Below, one piece after another: positions 55,001-64,000 of a DNA stretch of 64,000 bases; the stretch's first letter is position 1, and the number at the start of each line of letters is the position of its first letter. The position numbers were made by a program, and so were the translations under genes. Source of the DNA: Sinotaia quadrata (lineage: Eukaryota; Mollusca; Gastropoda; Architaenioglossa; Viviparidae); NCBI GenBank assembly GCA_028829895.1, contig CM054179.1, positions 51,781,391 to 51,845,390 on the forward strand, given 5' to 3'. The notes below the pieces were generated by a model. It saw only the letters and a program-made list of their open reading frames with translations. It was not told the DNA's origin and did no database searches.

Positions 55001-57945
55001 TAATGATAGACATTGCTGTTTTTTGCCTGTCGTCACAGTAACCAGAGAAAGCAACAAGCTAAAAGCACAGATTTGCCCCACACATGGGAAATCTGAGATG
55101 GTGACCCAGATCTGCAGGTTTTCACTGTTGGGTGATGCAACAATTGTGTCATCTTAAGCATCCCTTATGAGTGACGCATGAGATTATGTCACCTCTCTTT
55201 GAACATTGACAGTACTGAGTGAGTAGTTAAAATAAAAAAGGCAAACATGCATCTAGAATTGTTAAGAATAAGAACATATACTCTATTCTTGTTGGACTCA
55301 TAATTAGTATTGTCATTTTGTATAATATTAACTTAAATATGATGTCTAATGTATGCCTATGTCATACATGAATTATTGTTGTTGATAGCGATGCCATTTA
55401 CCACGTAAGAATTGTATATCTATTTTTGTTTTCAAATTTTTGAATTTCATCATTTTCATCCCCCCCCCCCCCCCCCGCACTTCTCAAAGAGTGTATGGCA
55501 TTGGAAAGGTGTATGTTTGACTAATCACTGTGTGAAAGAGTAATGCCCCAATTAGGTAATAAAACCTAATCTTTACTTAAAAAACTCGTTATTCACAGTT
55601 TTTGAGAGGGGCAAAAGAAATCGTATTTGAGCTGTTTTGTTCCGTTCGTCTATTGTCTAATATTCACTATTGTGATACTCTCATGTACAGCCAATGAAAC
55701 GTTCCTTTGCATGACAGAATAAAATGGACCCCACCTAAACATCAATGCTGTCTGTCATTGTGTCTGTGTAACATCTTAAGACAATGTATTACTGACACAT
55801 GTCACGAGTTTCACGAAGATATACTGGAACAGCCAAACCCCACTACCCTCCTGTGTCTCTCTACTTTAGCTCGTCCGACGTGACATTGACTCTGATTTGA
55901 CTTCAGCTACATCGATCGACTGAGAGTGACATTTCGTTTTGACGCCAGTGTGAAATTGTAGATGAACATTTTAATTTCAATTTATTATGATTATAAGGGA
56001 GGATATTTATTTGAGGTTCTCAAATGTCATGGCACTGATATGATAGACTGAAGGCCAGTCCTATTCAAGTAACATTAGTGTCAAACACTAAGGTGTGCGA
56101 GTGCAATTTCGTCGTCAGCCCTTTATGCTGAAATGGGTCCACAGTCTAAATTTAGTTGGATCATTTACTGTTGAGTGCCTTACTGAAATGATTTTTTGAT
56201 ATTTTGAAATCTCTATTTGTATATTTCTCTATTTCACCACAAAGATAAACAAAATGAAAATCGAATATGAAGAACATAGGCCTATCAGCCATAGCGCATC
56301 AGAAAAAAGAAATGATGAAATTTACTTCAGTTTCAATTCATGAATGATCAGTTCAGTATCATTGCAGATAGATTATTTTTCATGAGGAAATTGAGTGAAG
56401 AGAAGAAGAGTGAGCAGGACAAAATTAAACCATGTAGAACAAGGAGAGAGAGAGAGAGTGCAGGACAAAATTAAACCATGTAGAACAAGGACAAAATTAA
56501 ACCATGTAGAACAAGGAGAGAGAGAGAGTGCAGGACAAAATTAAACCATGTAGAACAAGGAGAGAGAGAGAGTGCAGGACAAAATTAAACCATGTAGAAC
56601 AAGGAGAGAGAGAGAGTGCAGGACAAAATTAAACCATGTAGAACAAGGAGAGAGAGAGAGTGCAGGACAAAATTAAACCATGTAGAACAAGGAGAGAGAG
56701 ACAGAGAGCGATATAGAACGAGCGATGCGACTGTGTTGCCATAAAATAAAATGTCACAACAATCACAACACGGTCGCTATCTCTTGCTGTGGCTGTTGTC
56801 AGTCGTATATTGTCCACCATCATTATCATCGTCGTCGTTGTACATTCTGCGACATGCCACCGACTACCCATATCACATATTATAAACCACCTTATAGAGG
56901 CCACGCCCTATTTTCTTTCATTCTTTTTTCATTTCCTGAACTGCAGTGATTGGTCGAGATATGTAGTTAGTCATTTCGTTGGTTTAAAGTGTTATCGAAG
57001 TAAAAGTATTATATTCCCAGCAAATTGGAATAATTTATATCTGAATGTTTCATGTCAGTGCAAGTAAAGAAGACATTTTGAATATGCGATTTGAAAATTT
57101 ATGCATATTGATTCTGATAAAGTAAACTTTTCAGTAAAATTAGGATTTTTTGGCAAGTTCTTCATTTTAATGCATGGATGTCTTTAAATTATGAAGCGAC
57201 ATAATAATTAAAAAATAACTGCTATATTAACTGATATTAATTACATTTCAGGTCAAACTCCGACAGGAATGCTTCACGATTACACCTGCATGCCATTTGT
57301 ACAGTGCTCGGCAACATTGACGACAGAAGTTGCTCTAACAGTAAGCATGCAAGAGGTTGTCAAAAATGTTCCATTAGTATTGCATGTTATTTCAGATAGC
57401 AAAAGTACGTGCTCAGTTTACAACAACTTTTCACTGTGTGCCATTCACGACATCAGTAATAGCAGCAAAGCAGTCACAGTGAAAACTTTCTTCCCCAGTG
57501 AATTACCTAGAAACGCCAGTCAGTTTGGATGTATAGTCACAAGGATATATACGAACGCTCAACCTTCTACCAGCACGTACCTTATGAATGTCACGTCCGA
57601 AAGTAAGTCTGCCATGCACTAATGGTTAATGTTGACTCATAATAATTAATGCAGCACCAGTCCAGTAGTCTAAAATTATGTAGGCAATAAATGTTTTCCC
57701 AGCCATCAAACAATGCCCTCTGTACGTATTGTATGTAGTTGATCTTTCCTTTATATGTATTTTTTTAAAGGTACAACTTGATCTTTCCTTTATATGTATT
57801 TTTTTTTAAAGGTACAACTTGATTTTTCCTTTATATGTATCTTTTTTTTAAAGGTACAACTTGATCTTTCCTTTATATATATTTTTTAAAGGTACAACAT
57901 CTACGCTGACATCTACTAATCCGTCAACACTTTCTTCGAGTTCAG
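49020..57945 (+). CDS. Receptor gene B: paralogue of gene A, 5' half
   Basis: Exons 49020-49083 (signal peptide), 57252-57602 (ectodomain) and 57892-57945 (Ser/Thr stalk) join in phase 1 and give about 156 residues with no stop. The remaining stalk, transmembrane and tail exons would lie beyond the right edge; the sequence to 64000 matches the gene A intron that follows its stalk exon 1, plus a 5-kb insertion. The ectodomain keeps all five Cys and the N-glycosylation sites but differs at 18 of 117 residues from gene A. Whether the gene is complete cannot be seen. The stalk-exon acceptor is duplicated four times (see 57730-57891). Confidence 0.8.
49785..49922 (+). repeat. 44-bp tandem repeat, 3 copies
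   Basis: Units gatgaacatgattaattatg plus gtaagaggggttaaaatagtaggt. Gene A has a single unit at about 25153-25197. Confidence 0.93.
49923..51870. other. Gene B intron 1, collinear with gene A 25200-27190
   Basis: No exon conserved in both copies was found. The 69-codon open frame at 51028-51237 corresponds to 26400-26600 in gene A, where stops interrupt it. Confidence 0.6.
51871..53819 (+). mobile_element. 1933-bp insertion with 8-bp target duplication
   Basis: Absent from gene A. Flanked by ATTTGTTT (51871-51878, 53812-53819). Ends taaaccagc and gacaatac are not inverted repeats, so this is not a typical hAT. A possible spliced frame lies inside: acceptor cttttAG, then NCPDRTDSFLPSLKPDVPKR and on to WNFGLE at about 51994-52131, donor GTCAGT, acceptor tttgcAG, FELYTWSPSVAS and stop near 52331-52368. 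A 125-codon minus-strand open frame is at 53210-53587. Neither is recognised. It could be a retrocopied or captured gene fragment. Confidence 0.6.
54226..55890 (+). mobile_element. Solo LTR, 1655 bp
   Basis: Absent from gene A. TGTCATGGG (54231) to GACGTGACA (55885), ends TGTCA/TGACA, flanked by the 5-bp target duplication TTGAC (54226-54230, 55886-55890). Contains a good TATA box, actataaaaggg at 54663, and aataaa at 55718. Low-complexity T and C runs at 54803 and 55460. Different from the 23677 family. Confidence 0.82.
54734..55081 (-). CDS. Open frame with signal peptide, antisense inside an LTR
   Basis: 115 codons on the minus strand. Opens MGQICAFSLLLSLVTVTTG, a plausible secretory signal, followed by a Cys-rich segment (QQCLSLP, EVCCRIYGC, HVCKALRSC, DTCMFLEVKL). 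The second half is less convincing, with a Lys-rich run derived from a poly(T) tract. It may be an exon of a captured secreted-protein gene or chance. No promoter or splice support was found. Confidence 0.3.
   Translation of the reverse strand: MGQICAFSLLLSLVTVTTGKKQQCLSLPDESSSEVCCRIYGCSTSHVCKALRSCPSNNDTCMFLEVKLFTPPGGIETSYLIALILGSSQIKKKNGWKEIFPTLLVKSLYTKFHHK
56444..56702 (+). repeat. About 45-bp repeat with GA runs, 6 copies
   Basis: Units gtgcaggacaaaattaaacc plus atgtagaacaaggagagagagaga, with one copy lacking the GA run. Stands where gene A has its pure (GA)n tract. Confidence 0.93.
56751..56811 (+). CDS. Possible alternative signal-peptide exon of gene B
   Basis: MSQQSQHGRYLLLWLLSVVY, phase 1 end at T|GTCCAC; counterpart of 28456-28516. 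The donor is weaker still than in gene A. Confidence 0.3.
57252..57602 (+). CDS. Gene B ectodomain exon
   Basis: 351 bases, acceptor catttcAG, donor A|GTAAGT, phase 1-1, same length as in gene A with no indel. Starts QTPTGMLHDYTCMPFVQCSA. By hand count 19 replacement and 7 silent nucleotide differences separate it from gene A. Confidence 0.9.
57730..57891 (+). promoter_or_regulatory. Fourfold tandem splice acceptor in gene B
   Basis: A unit of about 40 bp (tgatctttcctttatatgta plus ttttttaaaggtacaact) is repeated so that ...ttttaaAG|GTACAAC occurs four times, with exon starts 57771, 57812, 57854 and 57892. Gene A has one. Only the last leads into the stalk; the first three read S-T-T-stop (agt aca act tga). 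Confidence 0.85.
57892..57945 (+). CDS. Gene B stalk exon 1
   Basis: 54 bases, donor TCAG|GTGAGA. Encodes STTSTLTSTNPSTLSSSS, the mucin-like equivalent of gene A exon 29478-29531. The correct product requires the last of four tandem acceptors. Confidence 0.82.
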
Positions 57946-58244
57946 GTGAGAAAAGTAAACTTTTTGTTAAAACAAAATAATTTCATTTAATATTGTCTCC
58001 TTTTTTGTATAGAAACTCATTCATTGTCTTTTTCATTTTCAAATGTTTACTCTTGTAATAGTAAGATTTGCTCTTTTTTTTTCTATCCGATCTGACATTG
58101 TTGGTACCCTGTACGATAAACGACACGAAATACACAACAATTTGAGGTCAATCGCTCCGTTGACTCGTTACAGCCTCCAGAGGATGGTCCTCACATATAA
58201 AGACAGATAGGATGGACAAGACGGACATACAAATAAACAAACGG

Positions 58245-58268
58245 ACCGTCAGACAGACAGACGGACGG

Positions 58269-58299
<31 letters not shown>

Positions 58300-58362
58300 G
58301 ACGGACGGACGGACGGACGGACAGACAGACGGACGGACGGACGGACAGACAGACAGACCCGA
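58245..58362 (+). repeat. (ACAG/ACGG)n tetranucleotide array
   Basis: Mixed acag, acgg and gacagac units within the LTR relative; the homologous LTR at 23677 has (TCTG)n at 24790-24805, so the tract grew from an element-internal motif. Confidence 0.95.
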
Positions 58363-60889
58363 TGACAGACACGATGGCTATGATTAAATGAATTTTACAC
58401 GAAATGGAGATGTTAAGAATTGACACATGAAAATTAATAAAATATTTATATAAAAATAATTAAACAAATAATGAAAATAAAATAGCAATCAGTTACAAAA
58501 TACACTTAGCACATTGCTCTTAATATCTATCAGAGAAAAGTTAGCCTCCCCTAGCTAGTTATGTTTTTCCTGACCAAGTTCATTTAGATTCTTTTCAGTT
58601 TTCCAATAACAAAGATTTGCACAAAATTCCCCATATCAAAAGTTTTGTACAAAGTTCCCAATAGTTCCTACACGGTTATAGACCATTCTCACACACCTGG
58701 CCAATGTACTACTTTCACTTAACTTAGTCACAAAGGTGGAGTTAAATGTCTTTGGCAGAGCCTATGTAGACCTTCTTTTCCCAAGTGACTGTAATATGGC
58801 GTTCTTATGAATCAAAGGCTGTTAGACTTCAAAACTGTTGCCAATAATAGAAACAATGCTACAAAAATGCAAGCCTCCAAACTGTGGCGAAAAATCCTGC
58901 AATTTATAAATAAAGTACTACATAGTGCTCTAAATAAAGGCTAACCATTTTCTCTTAGCACAATCTAACTTGAAATAAACATGAATTAATTATACATGAC
59001 AATTATCATGATTACTGTTACATTCCAGCATTTATTTTAAGACCCTGCTTCAGAATTATCCCAGACAACAGACTGGATGCCCTCCAATTTACCCTTCAGT
59101 CTCAATAAAATTTAAATGCTCTTAGTCGACAAATTTTACAGAGAGGCAAACTGGTGTACAAAGCACAAACTGGAAAACGTTTAATCAATTATAACTAATT
59201 ATGCATTCAATCCTCCTTTCACGACTCTATTGCCCCCACCCAGCTCTTTTGGTCTATCTTCCATAAATAGTCAACTAAGATAATTGATAAACAAATAAAA
59301 AGAATTTAATAAAAGTTTAACAAATAACAAACTATTGAGATATTCACAATGATAGTAGGTCTCATATACTATGCTAATTATTCGATACCCGAGATTGCAA
59401 ATGTTGCATATACAGTTCAAGTTTACCAGACTCTGGTACTTAGCTGGTTATCCTTATTGTGATGAAACGACGCACGCTGAATCCCCAACTGTCGTAGTCA
59501 GTTACAGGAGACGCGATCTGTCAGTTTCTGTTCAACACTTCGCACATCATTACCCCTCATCTGAGTTGTCCAAAACTCGCTCACGACCAAGTCAACAGGT
59601 TGAGCAAAATGGGCACGAAGTTGCATAGAACACTTGCCAAGTGACAAGCAGTCAAAATGACAAGAAGCGTCGACGTAATGCCTAAATGTAAGATGCAAGT
59701 CATAGAAGTGTCGACATAGACGAAAACTCGTCGACAAGGACATAGACCTACTCTGGAAATAAATGAATTCCTATGAGCTATAGTTCTTATAGATTCGCAA
59801 TCTTAGCACTTGGTGTGAACAATAGCATAGTTATTCCATTTGACCATTTTAGTATCTTTACTTTTAATAATTTAATATATAATAAAGATACAGTTTCGGT
59901 CACGCTCATGTGTGTCACAATTAACGTATGCAAAAGCTTAGAAATATTTCAAAAACATTTATACTTTACAAATGAAAATTGAAATAGAAGAAATCAAATA
60001 TAATTTAAAATCATGTATATACACGTTATAATTTCAATAATATTATACACGCAAATGAATTTAAAATTGTTACAATAGATTTACAAATGAACGTGCACAA
60101 ACGTTCTGCCATCACAATTCAGTTATTTTAGTTTATAAATTATTGTCTTACAAACAATTAATTTAGAGAATGCAATATTTGAACTTAGCCACATTGTTGT
60201 TGAACCACGTGTTTAGAGAAATTGCAAGAATTCAATTTAACAATAATGGGCATATAAATTCAACACAGTCACATCTTAAATAAAATACAATAGTATTTAA
60301 GGAAATCGATGTGTTACCTTGCTCAATAACGAATTTACTGACTCAACAGTGGGCCTGGTGATTCACGGCAATATTGCAGATGACTAGACGCTTGCAATCG
60401 GTCCGTCGGTTCCCTCGTGAATAACGCATATTTTTTTTTTTCGCTGACTTTCCTCCAGGGGATGCAGTAAGCCTTTTATCAGAGATATTCTCAGCTTTGG
60501 AGGGCCTCTGGAGAAAACTTCCTCTCCTCACTTGTTTCTGGAGAGGGCGGGTGGTGGTGGTTGTGTGAGTCAGTGCATGTCTTGGTGTTGATCACTGTGC
60601 TGCATGTCGGCGTGTGTGGATGGTGGAGGAAGGCTTCGGTCCGGAGGTCCGTTGACTAAGTCGCCATTGTAGTTGTCGCCATTGTTGTTGTGGTGGTAGT
60701 GTTTACAGAGCCCAGTCATGAAACACACCATGTCTGTACTCAGCATGTATATGCGCCCGGATGTTCACCCCCCTTTTCTGCTTAGCATTTTGGGCACTGT
60801 TGTTGTTGCTGTTGTTGTTGTCAGCTCTGATGTTGTTGTCCCCAGCGTCCGTAGGGTTGTGTATAGATGTGTGTTGGTGGTCAGTATAG

Positions 60890-61280
60890 ATGGTCTAGTA
60901 TGAGTTGGATCATGTCTGCAATGGGGTGGTTGTAAAATCCCCAATGCATGTACTGATGCTCACTGCGCCTTTGCCATTGTTGTCGATGTTGTCGGCGGTG
61001 GCTGTTGTGGTGGCGTTGTTGTTGTTGCGGTTCCTGTTGGTGGTGTGGTTGTTGTCGTCTGATGCCTGGTGGTGGGCGCCGTTGTTTTGGTTTGCGGCTT
61101 TGTTCTGTGTGGTTGCTTTGGTCTGTTGTCATCGTGGTCGGTGTGGTTGTCGTAGTGGTCCTTGGTGGTGTCTCTAGTAGTGGTGAGAGTGCAGGAGCCA
61201 CTCGTGTGTTAGTTAGTTCGGCGATGGCCACTGCGAGTTCCGTTTGTCTGTCTTCTTAAGGAGGATCAGCTGATTTAGTG
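60890..61280 (-). pseudogene. Distal Gln-rich part of the TE-borne protein
   Basis: Downstream of the 241-codon frame and in another frame: TELAVAIAELTNTRVAP, a Thr-rich stretch, a Gln/His/Arg-rich stretch, then YMHWGFYNHPIADMIQLIL. The last motif is kept in copy 1 (WGYYNHPIADLIQL), so this was once coding, either as the C-terminus of the same protein or as a second ORF. A stop at PP*EDRQ lies between. Confidence 0.5.
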
Positions 61281-61302
61281 CTCCTTTCCTTTTTGTCTGT
61301 CT

Positions 61303-62028
61303 TCATTTTTTGCTTGTCTGTTTCCTGGTGTGTTTTTTTTTGTTGTCGTCAACGTTGTTCGTAGTTTGTGTCTCCTTGCTTCCTGAAATGGTGGTGGAAG
61401 TTTGGGTCTTCTTGTTTTCCATGGTGGTGGTCATAGTTTGGGTATAGTATAGTCTTGTTTCTTCTTTATCCGTCTGTGTAGAGCGTTTTTGTGTTGTCAG
61501 CGGCAGTTTCCAGATGATTTCTGTCTGTGTTTCAGAGTCAGTTGTTGTAGTTTTTTCCGGTTGTCTTGTCAGGTGCTTGTTTAAAAACTTGTGGAGACCA
61601 ATTGCGGTTAAGATGGCTTGTTGTCTAGTGGTAAGTTCATCTTCCGTTTTTGTGTCGAAGAGGGTCAACAGCAAATTAGTAAACGCATTTTTGAGTTCAA
61701 CGTTTTCAGTCTCTAGTGTGAAGGTGAAGGGGGTAACTTTTCGTATGACCCCATTTTCGGTTGGTATGCTGATTTCACAGCAGTATTTTGTCCAGTCTTC
61801 TCCTTGTGTATTTCTTAATGTTTGCACCTCTTCAAGCCTCTTTTGCCGTATCTGTCTCAGCTGGGCTATGTGCTCGTTTGTGAAACAGAAAGGGCCGTCC
61901 ACATCTTCTGTGACTTGCTCAGAATCGCGTAAAAAGTCACTTGCTGGAGTGGGCAGTAGTGGCGTTTTTGCCAGCCCTGAAAAGGGCTGAGGCTTGGTGC
62001 TGGCTTGTCTGTTGTGGCGCTTTGACAT
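61303..62028 (-). CDS. TE-borne TQT-array protein, copy 2 (241 codons)
   Basis: Met at 62026-62028 follows ggaggagagtc, conserved in copy 1. Residues 1-45: basic, Pro-rich. About 46-153: conserved block (FCFTNEHIAQLRQIRQKRL, DWTKYCCEIS, KVTPFTFTLETENVELKNAF, QQAILTAIGLHKFL), probably helical with a beta section. About 160-225: Thr-rich with TQT at 167, 184, 196, 208 and 220, three of them in the form [KR]xTQT. C-terminus Lys-rich. TQT with an upstream basic residue is the known binding motif of dynein light chain LC8; spacing of 12 residues suggests a multivalent site. No RT, integrase or transposase motif. I do not recognise the family; a gag-like or accessory role is a guess. Confidence 0.65.
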   Translation of the reverse strand: MSKRHNRQASTKPQPFSGLAKTPLLPTPASDFLRDSEQVTEDVDGPFCFTNEHIAQLRQIRQKRLEEVQTLRNTQGEDWTKYCCEISIPTENGVIRKVTPFTFTLETENVELKNAFTNLLLTLFDTKTEDELTTRQQAILTAIGLHKFLNKHLTRQPEKTTTTDSETQTEIIWKLPLTTQKRSTQTDKEETRLYYTQTMTTTMENKKTQTSTTISGSKETQTTNNVDDNKKKHTRKQTSKK

Positions 62029-63062
62029 GACTCTCCTCCCAGCGGTCCGATGGATGGAGTGCGTTCGTTGGTGGTCCGAAGCGAAATGGAGTGGAGTGGT
62101 GAGTGGAGAGATAACGCATAGGCTGCGGCATGCGGTATATATATCATGTGAATCTAAGGCGCGAACCTATTAATCACGTGATGTTTATGGGTAAGACCTA
62201 CAATTAGCTATTGTCCAGAATATTACATAACGGGGTGAGCTCTCTCTCCCTTCAGAGTATGACGATTACATCACTCTTATGTAAGAACTGTGTACACAAA
62301 CAAAATTAACGAATTTTAAGTGAATGCGGGTTAGGAGGTCAAGTATAATTTGACTTCTGTTACAATTACATTCTACTCAAAATTATTAATCATAAAAATA
62401 TTGTAAATGCAACATTACCTTCCATTCAGCAAAAACCATGGATGAAGTAATCTGTAACAATAGCCTACAGATTTCCTTAAAATATCTCATATGCTCTTTT
62501 TTCAAGCTTTTTGGCTTCTCATTCACACAATATTTTTCAGAGTTACACTACGTCGAAATCTGGGCTTCCGCTACACATCCGGCATGTGTTGTTCTCCTGG
62601 GAAAAAGCACATGACTTGGGTTTACTTCCCTATTTAGTGGTTACTCAGTTTGACCTAAGGTCAGGACTGTATCCAAGCTCTCATTCACACCTAGGATTAA
62701 CAATACTTCCGACTTCCTTCCCCTGTGCGCTAAACAATCACCGCCCTCCCTATTTTATTCATGCTTTCTTTACAATCAAGGACGCTTTTTACTATGCGTG
62801 TGGACCTGGTCGGATTTATACCTGGTCAGTGCTCACAACATTAAATAGCTTACTTCTCTTGACCCAGAAAAAACATCCGTCCTGTATTACCGGTGATGTA
62901 ATAACTGCGTCATATGTCTGTACAAGCCCTTGTTAAACTACCTTTTGTATCTTCATTTGGATTTTGTTTTCTTCTCATTCCTTACATTTAAATTTTTATT
63001 CCTTTCTAGATTTCTTTTTAATATTTATTGATGGGATCCGGGTGAGATTAAATATCCTGACA

Positions 63063-64000
63063 GACATTAGTTCTTAAAAATTAGAATTTAAAAATGTTTG
63101 CATCACGAATCTTTACTACTATCAAGTTCAGTTAAAATAAATAACTTAAAGTGGTATATTATTGCTTTTATTTCCGTATGAGCTTATAATGGCAGTTATT
63201 ATTTTTATTGCTATTATAGATGAAAAAGTAAGTATTAAAACTTTTAATAGAATCGCTTGCATCAGATACTTCAAAACTGTTACTACTGTTACTACTCTTT
63301 TTGTGAGAACTTAGTTTAGATATGTATTTCTCATTTAATATTGTGCGCTCCTGGAAGCTTAGGATTTGCATTTATTTATATTTCACCTGATGTCCAATTA
63401 GTTCATTTCTACAGTAGCCTTATACTCTTGTAGGCTGTATTGACTTCTGGAGAGGTTTTTTTCAAAGTACATCGTTGTTAATTCTGGCCACTTTAAACTG
63501 TGCGTCACATATTCTTATTATAGATGTTTAATGCAGTAATGCCACACAGCTTTAAAGTGGCGATAGTGTTGAATTTTACATGCTTGGTTAAGTGTCGAAG
63601 CTGACTGCTCATACAACACAACTTTATACAGCTGACTGGATGGAGTGTAGGGGGCGCTTCCGGCTTCCGCCGCTTTCGCGTTATACAGCTGACTTCTCAC
63701 ACAACTTAGCTTTATACTGCTGACTTCTCATACAGCTTAGCTTTATACAGCTGACTACTCATACAACAAAGTTTTATACAGCTGTTAACTAGTTTTATAG
63801 TTGTTTCGCATTTTTCTATCAGTCATATAGCGTAGTTCAGTATTCAATTCGAACTAATTCGACTTTCACATTGTTGATATTTGCTATTAAAACAAATGGG
63901 TCAAATGTTGCAGGCATATTTAAATACTGACGCAGGAAGCTCACTGTCCTCTCGAGCGACATAACTTGTCCAGGATAACCGGCCCTAGCTGAACTATCTC
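63063..64000. other. Gene B intron, collinear with gene A 29673-30285
   Basis: Resumes the gene A-like intron after the insertion (attagttcttaaaaattaga). At 63640-63800 a degenerate tandem 'acagctgactgctcatacaa cttagctttat' is expanded compared with gene A. No exon is visible to the edge. Confidence 0.6.

Larger units (their letters stand above)
60640..62095 (-). mobile_element. Element carrying the TQT-array ORF, copy 2
   Basis: Shared with the hAT interior at about 11110-12715, from tttacagagccca on one side to ggatggagtgcgttcgt..gtggtccgaagcgaa on the other. No hAT ends or transposase remnant occur here, so the shared unit moved independently or was captured. Bases 60340-60640 may also belong (short minus-strand frame RRGSFLQRPSKAENI at 60343-60531), but have no partner in copy 1. 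Confidence 0.65.
58094..63067 (-). mobile_element. Composite insertion: LTR-family copy with nested TE
   Basis: Absent from gene A, where the flanks are continuous (ctgacattagttctt). Insert 58099-63062, TGTTGGTACC to ATCCTGACA, with the 5-bp target duplication GACAT on both sides. The left part (58099 to about 59350) is a reverse relative of LTR 23677-24911, and the extreme right end (tttttaatatttattgatgg ... ctgaca) resembles the other end of that LTR. The middle (about 60340-62150) is a second element carrying the TQT-array protein. Simplest reading: an LTR later hit by another element. 59360-60340 holds nothing recognised. Confidence 0.65.

Noticed and set aside
59371..59743. Overlapping 85- and 81-codon frames
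   Set aside because: Opposite strands of one short segment, neither with a domain or conserved partner.
62511..62936. 141-codon plus-strand open frame
   Set aside because: Lies in the LTR-like right end of the composite insert, no domain, no conserved counterpart elsewhere in the window.
58099..63062. Complete LTR retrotransposon with two LTRs
   Set aside because: The two ends of the insert do not match each other as direct repeats and no RT or integrase motif is seen; a solo LTR with a nested element fits better.

Overview
The window is nuclear DNA from an animal. It is AT-rich, genes are split into short exons by kilobase introns with GT/AG ends, and long microsatellites, minisatellites and transposon copies are everywhere. 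No bacterial operon, rRNA or CRISPR array is visible. The low gene density, hAT and LTR elements and divergent proteins suggest an invertebrate, but the phylum cannot be fixed by eye. Most long open frames are repeats or chance; the real genes were found by chaining exons whose splice phases agree.

Left part (about 0.8-14 kb, + strand): a caspase gene with six exons (833-921, 4221-4391, 7979-8222, 8629-8832, 9649-9758, 13822-13932). It carries the catalytic His (SHG) and Cys (QACQG), an Asp-containing p20/p10 linker, and a complete p10 end. The 5' prodomain lies outside the window or was not found. Its last intron holds a hAT transposon (10695-12739, 8-bp target duplication) that carries a foreign ORF besides a transposase remnant.

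Middle and right (about 19-64 kb, + strand): a tandem array of one receptor family. A 3' remnant ('copy 0', broken transmembrane exon at 20649) is followed by an intact-looking gene A (exons 23298-23364, 28951-29301, 29478-29531, 33803-33886, 40331-40435, 40984-41160, 41517-41602). Next comes the 5' half of gene B (49020-49083, 57252-57602, 57892-57945, continuing off the right edge). A broken extra copy of the ectodomain exon sits at 30920-31171. Gene A predicts a 307-residue type I membrane protein: signal peptide, one Cys-rich possibly Ig-like domain, Ser/Thr-rich stalk, one transmembrane helix, and a tail with four tyrosine motifs. Every internal intron is phase 1. Gene B has a fourfold tandem duplication of a splice acceptor; use of any of the first three would stop the protein just after the ectodomain.

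Mobile DNA: comparing paralogous introns reveals insertions with target duplications. These are a 1.24-kb solo LTR at 23677 with diverged relatives near 30.3, 46.1 and 58.1 kb, other solo LTRs at 36468 and 54231, and a 1.9-kb insertion at 51879. An unrecognised TE-borne protein occurs on the minus strand at about 11.1-12.7 kb and 60.6-62.1 kb. It has a conserved N-terminal block and a regular array of TQT motifs resembling dynein light chain (LC8) binding sites. Degenerate copies of two dispersed protein families lie at 15.3-15.9 kb (-) and 47.3-48.1 kb (+).

A caspase beside an array of tyrosine-tailed surface receptors would suit an immune or recognition locus, but that link is inference from position only.
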